Assembly: GCA_963210315.1 (NCBI GenBank)
Contig: OY723237.1
Location: forward strand, 868,001-932,000
Length of the DNA: 64,000 bases
Direction: 5' to 3'
Source: Rhynchopus euleeides
Taxonomy: Eukaryota > Euglenozoa > Diplonemea > Diplonemida > Diplonemidae
In this document: positions 43,232 through 52,282 of the stretch, in pieces
Numbering within the stretch: position 1 is the first letter of the stretch
How the letters are laid out: each line of letters starts with the position of its first letter
The notes under the pieces: model-generated
The model's database searches: none
Told to the model about the DNA's origin: nothing
Seen by the model: the letters and a program-made list of their open reading frames with translations, nothing else
Made by a program: the position numbers and the translations under genes

Positions 43232-45147
43232 CGGGGTTGATGAGGGGGTGGTGTGGAGGCAGGTCGATCTCGGGCAGCGCTGTGCGGGTTTAGATTGCTT
43301 CTATATCGCGCGCGCGCGCCCCCCACAGATCGGGCATAGGGGAAACAAGCAGCAAGGCGTGCCGGGTTGCCAAGGATGGTGCTTCAGGGGTGGTGGGGTA
43401 GGGTAGCAACCCAGCAGGCAACGCTGTCAAGCGTGCCCGCTGGTGTGGTGCTCCCCGGCGGGACAGGTTTGCCCTGTGCCTGTGTGTATGGGTGTTGGGG
43501 TATGTGTGGGGCTCTGGATAGCTGCTGGGGGGGAGTGGTGCTGGCCACAGCCCAGACAGAGAAAAGAGAGAACGATACCGATACGACGGCGACAGCAAAG
43601 GCGGGGGGTGTGGGGGGTGGTGGGGGCAGGGGTGGGGGGGAAGGGGGTGTGCTGGGGGTGGCGGCAACTCATCTTGAACTGCGCTTCGGAGGGACGCGGG
43701 GACTCAGGGGCACGGAACCCGGTGTTGGAATGTCGCTCTTGGGGGGGTGGGGAGAAGAGATCTGGCAAAAAAATCAAAAAAAGCTAACGAATACACGACA
43801 GCCACTGGGCCTGGAAGGGGGGGGGGGGGGGGGGCAGGGCCTGGGCACACAGAACACGGAACACACGGCCACACGACGAAAATTGTTTTGTGAAAAATAA
43901 AACAAAACCCCCCTCCCCCCTATCAAACACACAAAAATCCAACCGACAACCCCTCACATCTCCACTCCTGGCACGTGTTTGCTGCACAGCCTGCGCGGGA
44001 TACAATTTAAGCAAATGCCATGCCGAACCGGTACACCCTATCACAGATGGGTGAGCTATCAGCATGGCTGCACACAGGCGAGGCTGTTCCTTGGCACACG
44101 ACAGGGAGTTGGGTATGGCGTGGTGAGGGGGTGTGGGTGGAAGAGGGAGAGGAGAGAGAAAAGCCACGTAGAGCAAGAGTAGGATTTTTTTTTGTGCGGC
44201 CTGTGTGGTTGTCTTCGTCGTTTGTCTTCTTCGACCGGACATCCCCTTCTTCTGGAGACACCGATCTACACCATGAACCTCGAGCTGATGCTGGAGCTTT
44301 CGGGAGCCTCTGCGAGTGGGTGGCCACGTTTTCTTTGGTGGACGCACCCAAAAGAAAATAAAGAAATAGAAAAAACCCGAAAAGAGGTCGAGGCACCCGC
44401 TCCACTCCAGCACCATGGGGCTGAGGTTCACGGATCACACAGGTGAGGATCAGTCCTCTGTGAGGCGCTTATCCTGAAGACGTACCAGTTCCCCGGTCGG
44501 TCTCCAGAAACTCGGGCCGCGTCTGGCGCTGTATCGCCTCGGCGGGGCTGTCGTCCCTTACAGTCTTTTCTGTACGAGGTTTTCCACAGGCTGCACACCT
44601 GCCCCGCGGCTGTGTGGCAGTCTTCGCGGAGTGCAATGCGAAGGTCTGGCCTGACGTGGTGTGACTATTTAGACTCCAGGTGTCTCCACCCTTCCTGGTC
44701 TGGGGAGCCTCGGTACCCAAGCAGTTTTCGGTCATGCCCTGGACCACGGCCGTGCTAGACTCCTGGTGCAGGCACCCGTCATGGTCCGGGGACGGCCCCC
44801 CCAGGCAGTTTAACGTCTTACCCAGGACGTTTTTTTTTTCCCTCTAGGATAGCGGGCCCGGTTACTCACGGTGTGGACCCTCGGGGCCGCATTGCGATGC
44901 CAGCACGCTAACCCAAAGTGCAATACGAGAGAAAGAGAAGAGATAAACGGAGAGACCACGTGCCGGTCTTGCCTGCTGGCGGCTTGCGTTTTGGCTGGGG
45001 CTTCAGGGGGGGATGCAACACGCCCAGCGGGCAGGGTGTCGAGTCAGTTGAGGGGGGGGGGGTGGAGGGGGGCGGGTGATGTCGAAACGCGGCGCCAGAA
45101 AGCACAACACCCCCCAGGAAGGCTAACCCCCGGGAGCTTCGAGCTTC
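43232..45147. other. intergenic stretch without a supportable gene
   Basis: G-runs near 43819-43833 and 45051-45061; otherwise mixed DNA. The segment 44459-44860 carries three loose repeats of a CCTGGACCACGG / GGTCCGGGGACGG theme, with no recognised function. Confidence 0.5.
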
Positions 45148-45207
45148 TGACACCCTGTCCAGCAACTGTGGGAGAACAGTTCCGGACTACTTTTTGTTGA
45201 GCGCACA
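45148..45207 (+). repeat. R1 fragment fused to R3
   Basis: The R1 piece GACACCCTGTCC to TTGAGCGCAC runs without a gap into the R3 start AAAAGCGCCCTATCAC. It has no R1 3' end or tail. Confidence 0.8.
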
Positions 45208-45393
45208 AAAGCGCCCTATCACTTCACAGCTACAACCGCTCTGATGAATTTCCTTTTGTTTGTTGCGTTGACGCTTCTACACACAAAACCCTGAACTGAT
45301 CACGCCCTGAGCCTGATGAAGGGTGGGGATAGTGTATAGAGCACGTTTGGTTGCAGCTGTGGTGGGTCGCTTTCCGCTCACACGAGTGTGCTT
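45207..45393 (+). repeat. R3 interspersed repeat, copy interrupted at its end by the TTAA element
   Basis: Near-identical to 11341-11526. Its last bases (CACGAGTGTGCTTTAA) form the TTAA where the 45397-48764 element begins. Confidence 0.85.
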
Positions 45394-46764
45394 TAACCCT
45401 TTAAGCACCAACCACCCCGTACGGGGTGGGATAATATTCCTTGGGCACCTATGGGGTCGGATCGTGGAATTTTTCACCGATTTTTTTTATGGTGAAATCT
45501 TTCAGAGCAGCGGAATCAAATGCGACCAGTTTCGGCGAGAAAGATGGAGCAGAACTAGTTTTAGGTTTGAAGGAGAATTTGGTCAAAAATCGGTTTTTGG
45601 TCACTTTTTCCACTATATTTTCCTGTTTTTGGCACCACCATCAGTTCGCCAGTATTCATCGAACAGAGGTACAACCGGCCTCGACCGCTTCCTCGCTTGA
45701 ATACAAATGCCAGTGGCACGTGTTCGACTGCCGTTTGTAATGCGTGTCTCCCTCGGCCTTGCCAAGAACGATGCACCCTGAGAAGGACCGTTCCAAGACA
45801 GGCAACACCACCTCCACAGGAGAGTGTGACGGCGCCCAGCCAGCACCCAGAAACAGTAGTGTGCAACTGAGCCCTGCACAAATTATGGGTACTTGAGACT
45901 GATGTGGAGGAATTCGAGGGCTGAACACAAGACCGCTCAATTCCCGTCCACCCCTCACACCCCGGCCCTTCTTGCATTTCCGCAGGTCGGTGCTCATGTG
46001 ACCTGCAATTGGGAACGGGCACCCCGGGGCTCCACTTCACCATTTTGATCGATTTTTTTGCTGTCTCGGAATCTTCCGTGCTGATTCTGTCACATATTGC
46101 CTGCGGTTGCGCCAAGCTCGATACCATCCAGCATTTTTCAGGGAATATCAGACGGCTCCCCGATTTCCAGGGGGATTTGGGCATTTTTGAGGACGCGCGC
46201 AAAGGAGCCCCATTTCAGGAATTTTCTGTTCAATATTTTTCAGAATCTCTTGCGATCGTGGATTCCGCTGTTCAAAATTCCCCCAGGGTACTGAGGCTGA
46301 TCTGGAAAAAACGGATGACCGGTCCTCAATCCGCTCCACACGTCAGATACCCCCCTGAGGGTGGTTGAGCAGGTCGGCACAACGGGACCTGCCATTGCGG
46401 GCTGGCACCCAGGGGTGTTCTACTCCATCAAATTGAGATTTTTTTTGTATCTCGGATTCCGCTGGGCTGATTCTGTCCCAGATTGCCCCTGGTTCCGCCA
46501 TTTCATGCCACCGCCTCGAATTTTTTCAGGAGAAACTCATCAACCCCCAATTTTGGGGTGAAAATAGGCCTTTTTGGGGGTGCGTAAAGGAGTCCCATTT
46601 CAGGATTTTTCTTCGCATTATTTTTCAAAATTTCTTGCGATGGTGGATTCCGCGAGTCAAAATACACCCGATTACCTACTTTTCGGATGAAAAAAATGCG
46701 GGGTTGCGGCTTCGGGCTCAATGAGAAAAGGTCGCAAAAACGGAAAATAAAGTCGACCCCCCCT

Positions 46765-47241
46765 GGTGTTTACTGGGGGGGGGGGGGGGCAAATACAAGC
46801 ATACATGCTAATACAAGCATACATGCGAATACAAGCATACCGTATACGTAAATATTTTGGAACGTAAATATTATGGAACGTAAATATTATGGAACGTAAA
46901 TATTTTGGAACGCTGGTGGGTTGGCGTTCCAGATTTTTTTCGTTCCATAATATTTACAGGGCTTTCTGCGACTCGGGGACTTGGACCAGGTGATCGGACG
47001 GCATGCAGAGTCCCTGACGGGACCTACTCGTGCACTTTTCGCGCGATTCCTGACGCAAGCCGTCCTCACCACCGAGTCCCCAACTGGCCCTGTAAATATT
47101 TTGGAACGTAAATATTATGGAACGGACCGGGCAAAAATGGGCCCGTTCCATAATATTTACGTTCCATAATATTTACGTATACGGTATTATGAAAATCCGG
47201 ATTTAAATATATGCTTGTATTTGCCCCCCCCCAGTAAGAAA
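46765..47241. mobile_element. nested inverted-repeat element with poly-G/poly-C edges
   Basis: The left edge GTGTTTACTGGG, a G-run and CAAATACAAGCATA is the inverse of the right edge TATGCTTGTATTTG, a C-run and CCAGTAAGAAACAC. The same right-edge sequence also ends the whole 45397-48764 element, so this is probably a shortened relative inserted into it. Confidence 0.65.
46838..47187. mobile_element. inner MITE-like palindrome with TAAATATTATGGAACG termini
   Basis: Inverted ends start ATACCGTATACGTAAATATT and continue as repeated ATGGAACGTAAATATT units, two to three per side. About 200 bp of unrelated GC-richer DNA lies in the middle (46957-47095). No coding frame. Confidence 0.7.
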
Positions 47242-48508
47242 CACGTCTTAAGAAATCAGTAAGAAATCTTTAAAACCCTGTGCCTGGAATTTTGACCGAG
47301 TAAGATAAAATTTTCAGTGCAATCCTTCAGCACCTCCCCCTTATATTTTTAGGTTTTCTTGACCCAATGGTCGAAATCTGCGACATAGTGGAAATCCCGG
47401 GGACATGTCGAATTCGAAAATTTTGGGTCAAAAAACCCCAGGGGGGGCCCTTTGGTTTCACCCCCTGCTGGGGGGCCTGGTGGGCGTTCAGGTGAGCTGA
47501 GACCCTTCGGGTTCTGACAGAGTGCAGCAATGGTAATCAACCGTCGTGAACGTACTTTCGTGCCGGCATGGCTATCCATGGGTACCGTGGCATGTCGCCG
47601 CATCCGTTCCGATCAACAAGTGCCAGAGGCAAATCAGGAGTCCTGGTACAGTGCAGGCACCTGCGCTGCAGATACCCAAGGAACTGTTGTGCACAAAAAT
47701 GCACACGCAAGGACATCAACTGACTGGGGCAATGCAACTCGCAGCCTATCGATTCGATTCGGGGCACCAAGCCTCACGAGCTGGTCACGCGATACCACGT
47801 TACTCTGCGTGGCATATTCCATGCAGCCGAAATGGCTTGGGCAGCAGTGCACAGAGGAACTTCTGCTGCACTGCGACAGGACAACCCAAGCACGTGCCGC
47901 GTACATCCGGAGGTGAAGTTGGATGAGGGAGATCAGTGGCTTCTGGGAGGAAGAGGGCGACCGCGTCCACGTCGCGGATAGCACACTCAACACACGAGCG
48001 GGCGTTGCATGAAATCCCCCATGTGGAAACAGGGGAAATCGGCCTTTTAGGGGGTCCTGATCAGGAATAAAAATTTTCACACATATTTTTCGACTTCCTG
48101 AGGCCAAAAACCGGTGTTCCTGGACCCAGATGTGACATCTGGATGACATAATAAAAATCCAGAGTGCCTTAGAGGCGAGCGGGACATTTTTTTGGGGATC
48201 GTGTCTGGGGACCCCCTATTTTGGGGGATTTCCCGTAGGTGGAAAATGTCGATTTTCCAATTTTAAATCACTCTGGGGGCACCTGCGGGGCCATATTTTG
48301 CATTTTCAGACAGGGGACCTATACCCTACAAACCCGATTTTCGGGTTTTTTGACCATTTTTTGCCTTGTGCGAAAATGTGATATTTTTTGGACAAAATTC
48401 CAGGCACAGGGTTTTAAGAAATAGCCCTTTCAGCATTACATTAAGACGTCTTAAGAAATTTCGAGATTTCTTAACATTTCTTGCAAGATCTTTGTCATAC
48501 CATGTTCT

Positions 48509-48622
48509 ATTAGCCTGGTAGAAAATATTGGGTATTTTTGGGGTTTTTGGGGGGTTTCCACCACAAAATATCAATTTTTTCTACCAGGCTAATACAAGTA
48601 TGTATGCTTGTATTAGCCTGGT
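48509..48622. repeat. paired hairpins around TACCAGGCTAATACAAG
   Basis: TATTAGCCTGGTAGAAAA (48509-) is inverted at 48578-48595, and ACCAGGCTAATACAAG is again inverted at 48605-48622 around a 6-bp loop. The same word family edges the other nested elements. Confidence 0.7.
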
Positions 48623-48768
48623 CAACAAAAATTGGGTTTTTAGTATGCTTGTATTCGCAGTATAGCCATTTATAATTTTTCCAGAAAGCCCCGCATTATG
48701 CGAGCTGGCACGCTTAATACAAGCATATATGCTTGTATTTGCCCCCCCCCCCCCCAGTAAAGGGTTAA

Positions 48769-49978
48769 AAAGACACTTGGTTACCACACAGATGCACACC
48801 CGACCTGGATGATGCCCTACTGTCACTCGTGAATACTGTCTTCATTTCTTCCCACAGCACGGGGGATGGGGGGGGGGGGGGATGGCGGCGCGATAACCCT
48901 CGCTTGTTGAAGATGGGTGGTGTGCCTGAAAAAAAACATCTCACGAACCAGCCGCCCATGTTTCAAGCTTGGGTAGCTGCGTGAAGGCACAACCTTCCCC
49001 TTGAAATCAGACCCTTCATCCGGGTGGCGAATGGCCTGTTTTCAAGGGGACCAGTGTATAGGGCACGTTGGTTTGGAGGGAGAAAGCAGGATGTTGTGTG
49101 AGGCAAGCTTCGCTGCGCACAGTTTTGTATGTTTGGAATCCACTTGGGGGGAGGTGGGGAATGGGGTCGCACCGTTGAGCAAAGGTAGGGGCTTCCCCCC
49201 AGGGGCCTTGTGGCTTGTGATTTGGGAGCTGGAAATCTCATTGTTCTCACCGGATTTTTGTCGCACGAACAACAGCCTTATATATTTTCTCAGCTCAAAA
49301 CCCATTTGCCACGGGACAAGAGCCCCGGGGCCGGTGGATGTTGCCAGTTGCTTTGTTATGCACATCCACATCCCATCCGGCGGGTGGGTGTTGCGGGTGT
49401 ACGAAACGACCCTCCTCAGCCCTGGTCCAAGCCCGTTGTCAAAAGCCAATGGACTTGGGACCCCGGACTAGAGGCTCGGAAGTTGGGGGTCTGGCCTCCT
49501 TCTCAACAGTGGATGGGGCGGGGGGTGATGTGATGTTCTGATCGCACGGCTGTCCCAACTTCCACAGTCCGTGCGGCGGATTCCTACTGTTTGTTTCGCC
49601 CCATTTATTGCAGATTCGGCAGGATCAGAACCTGATCCGCGATGTGCCTCCAACACGGAGCCCCCCTTATGATACACACAAAACCACCACACGACGCGCT
49701 GCCCGCGACCAGAGTTCCGGAGACCTCTTTGCGTTCACAACAGCAGAATCGCAGATCTCTCTCTCTCTCTCTCGCCCACCCTGCCACTGGGAGTATTCTT
49801 CCTTGCATTTCTTTTTAGCAAACACCACACGTCACACAAAACATAACACGGCACAAAACCCCCCCTCCCCTCCACAGGCCACAGATGCGCCGAAACAGCT
49901 GGCACACGCCGCCCCACATCCCCCTCGCCCCCTCTCCCCCCCACCCCCTACCTACTCTGCCCTATCCATCCCTCCCCC
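48769..49978. other. spacer 3' of the hexosaminidase gene
   Basis: About 1.2 kb with no credible gene. An R3-like word (AGTGTATAGGGCACGTTGG) is near 49052. A CT microsatellite sits near 49758-49774. Confidence 0.5.
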
Positions 49979-51868
49979 TCACGCTGTGCACGAATACGAC
50001 CCATGCTGCAGGCACCAATGCGTCTGCAGAGCCGCAGCGGCGATCCCCTTCTCCACCATGCGCTGGCGGTGCACCTGCATGCGCGGGTCGGCGTCATGCC
50101 AGCTCCCCTTCGGATTGCTCCAGAGACGCTCCCCGAGGGCCGATGCGCGGGGGAAGAGACTCGACATGACAGTCGATGCGTCGTATGCCTCAGTCCAGAG
50201 GGGCAGTTCTGCGCCCTTGAGGTGCTCTGAGGCGCCTTTGTGGAGGCTGTGGTCCCACTTCCCGAGGGCGGTGGGGACGGAGTCGTAGATGGTCTTCCAG
50301 TCGACAAAGGCACACCAGTAGGCCCCGGACCCGACCCAGGAGCCCCGCCCGCAGTCGAGGTAAGCCAGGTCGTAGTTTGAAAGGATGACATCGTAGCCCG
50401 AGTTCATCAGCTCTGGTGCGATGGAGCTGCTGTGCCCATCCCACACCTGGAACATGAAGAGGTCTGTGGGGAAGGTCGCCCCGCGCAGGTCGGAGGCAAC
50501 CAGGTTCATGCCCCCGTCTGCCCCAGCCCACTGCATGATCTTCTGCAGCCCCTTCCCCGAGTTAGCGTATGCCCCGCGGAGCCCCTCCGTCGACTTCTTC
50601 GTGAAGTTTGCCCAGATCCCGATCCAAGTCGACTTCTCCCTCCTGTCCAGGCCGTGCTCCTCGATCCAGTTCGTCACGCTCGCCGCCTTCGCGCTGTTGT
50701 TCCAGCAGGACGTGCCCGACCCCTCCTCGTTCCCAACCACAACCTCGTCACCCCCCAGGTGGAACACACCGCCACCCCCACCGAACCCCTCCAGCAGCTG
50801 CGCGTAGATATCCGACAGCACCTCCTGCACATGCGGGTTGACCGGGTTCAGCTGCCCGGAGGGGGGCTCCACGGAGGTTGCCCCCCAGGCACCACCCCCC
50901 TGCCCCACGTCGGAGTTGCATACGGCGAGATCGCCGAGGCCTGCCGCAGGGCCCCACCCCCACCCGGAGCGGGCGTGCCCCGGCTGGTCGATCTCCGGGA
51001 CAACTCGGATCCCGTTGGCCTGGGCGTACTCTGCGATGCGGTTCATGTCCGCCACCCGGTACACCATCTCGTCGGAGTAAGCCCCGGTCAGCGTGAGGTT
51101 GATCCTGCGGGACACCTCCACAGGGAACGACGCGGTGTCCGTCAGATGGAGGTGCAGCGAGTTGAGCTTTGCCATGCCCATCCCGCGGAGGATGAGGAGG
51201 ATTTGAGGCACGGGGATGAAGTTCCGCGACGTGTCGAGCATGACCCCCCTGTAGGGGTAGGCGGGCTCATCCACAACGGAGAACTGCGAAGGGATGGCAA
51301 ACCCGCCTGACGGAGCGACGCGGTGGAGCAGCTGCGAAAGGGTCTCCAGGGCGTGCCTCGCGCCGAAAACAGTCTCCGCAGAGATGGAAACCTGCAGCAC
51401 GCCTGCAGAGAACCCCCCCGAGGTGAGCTTGTACCCCTCGGGGGTGCCGAGGCTGAGGTCTGTCGTGTTGCTTGTGATGGCGATGTCCACCTTGACGCGG
51501 TTGCAGGCGTCGGCAGACCCAGCTGTGGCGGAGGGGGGGAATGTGGCGGTCATGAAGACGTCCTGCATCCTCGAGAGGAGGGCCAGCACCTCGTGGGGTG
51601 CAGAGGAGGTGGCGAAGGAGGCACCGCCGCTGCACACCGCCAGCGCGGCGCCGGCAACAGACAGGTCCCCAGAGGGGAGGGGCCACAGGCTTTTCTCACA
51701 CATCACCTGGCATGTGGAGAACGGCATGGTGGCGGCGGCGCCGCCACCGCCCAGCACGCAGCGGCCCCCGACACAGCCGTACTCCTTGGCAGGAACGGTG
51801 AAGGCGGTGGCGGTGCACATCAGGGCTGCGCCCAACAGGCACCGCAAGGGGCTGCGGTGGTGGTGCAT
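49979..51868 (-). CDS. secreted beta-N-acetylhexosaminidase (GH20)
   Basis: 629 aa from MHHHRSPLRCLLGAALMCTA, giving a signal peptide; a Met 7 codons upstream would spoil it. The enzyme should remove terminal GlcNAc/GalNAc from glycans or chitin fragments in the secretory, lysosomal or extracellular space. The GH20b-like N-domain covers about residues 80-200. The TIM barrel then starts at YRGVMLDTSRNFIPV, continues LNSLHLHLTDTASFPV and RVVPEIDQPGHARSGW, and reaches the catalytic pair in HLGGDEVVV (Asp 374, Glu 375). The barrel closes with MQWAGADGG, DVILSNYDLAYLDCG and LWTEAYDAS plus ASALGERLWS. All the expected substrate residues I can check are present. It runs in one exon and matches eukaryotic hexosaminidases in length. 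Confidence 0.93.
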   Translation of the reverse strand: MHHHRSPLRCLLGAALMCTATAFTVPAKEYGCVGGRCVLGGGGAAATMPFSTCQVMCEKSLWPLPSGDLSVAGAALAVCSGGASFATSSAPHEVLALLSRMQDVFMTATFPPSATAGSADACNRVKVDIAITSNTTDLSLGTPEGYKLTSGGFSAGVLQVSISAETVFGARHALETLSQLLHRVAPSGGFAIPSQFSVVDEPAYPYRGVMLDTSRNFIPVPQILLILRGMGMAKLNSLHLHLTDTASFPVEVSRRINLTLTGAYSDEMVYRVADMNRIAEYAQANGIRVVPEIDQPGHARSGWGWGPAAGLGDLAVCNSDVGQGGGAWGATSVEPPSGQLNPVNPHVQEVLSDIYAQLLEGFGGGGGVFHLGGDEVVVGNEEGSGTSCWNNSAKAASVTNWIEEHGLDRREKSTWIGIWANFTKKSTEGLRGAYANSGKGLQKIMQWAGADGGMNLVASDLRGATFPTDLFMFQVWDGHSSSIAPELMNSGYDVILSNYDLAYLDCGRGSWVGSGAYWCAFVDWKTIYDSVPTALGKWDHSLHKGASEHLKGAELPLWTEAYDASTVMSSLFPRASALGERLWSNPKGSWHDADPRMQVHRQRMVEKGIAAAALQTHWCLQHGSYSCTA

Positions 51869-52282
51869 TGTCGGGTGGGGGGGTACCAAGAGGTAGTGTG
51901 ATGTCCTGGATGTGTGTGTGTGTGGAGGGGGGGGTGGGGGTGGGGGTGTGGCGGGGGGGGGATAGCCACCAGCAGAATCGAAGAGAATGGGGTGGGGGTG
52001 GGGGGGTGACGGCGTGCACTAGAGCTCCTCCGAACGGCGAGATCAACACAACCCTCCACCCACCACCACCTCCTGGATCTCCTGGGGGGCCCCCCCTTCC
52101 TCCCAGGCCCCCCCTCGCCCACCCCTCCTTTGATCCAACACGCGGCAGCCCCCCACCCACCCACCCACCCACCCCCCCACCCCCTTCGCACACCTCTCAG
52201 AGCGCAAATGATCACACCGCGTCACACCCCCCTTCCATCACCCTCTTCTTCTGAAACCCACCCCCGGGCAACCCAGGCAGCC
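51869..52282. other. spacer with G-rich tracts
   Basis: GGGGTGGGGGTGGGGG-type tracts near 51927-51960 and a CCCACCCA run at 52157-52180. No gene is seen. Confidence 0.6.

Larger units (their letters stand above)
45397..48764. mobile_element. piggyBac-like element, non-autonomous or decayed, TTAA target duplication
   Basis: The left end reads TTAA then CCCTTTAAGCACC; the right end reads AGTAAAGGG then TTAA. So there is a TTAA duplication (45393-45396, 48765-48768) and a 7-bp CCCTTTA inverted terminus, both typical of piggyBac-class transposons. The 3.37-kb body is AT-richer than the surroundings, has no transposase-like frame, and contains diverged tandem blocks (46202-46290 against 46586-46675, period about 384 bp) and smaller nested inverted-repeat elements. 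A poly-C stretch sits just inside the right end. Confidence 0.7.

Noticed and set aside
44469..44747. 92-codon minus-strand frame
   Set aside because: No domain, no neighbour support, and the sequence looks repetitive.
47530..47926. 128-codon frame inside the TTAA element as a transposase remnant
   Set aside because: No DDD/DDE-type motif or recognisable family pattern; overlapping frames on both strands look alike.
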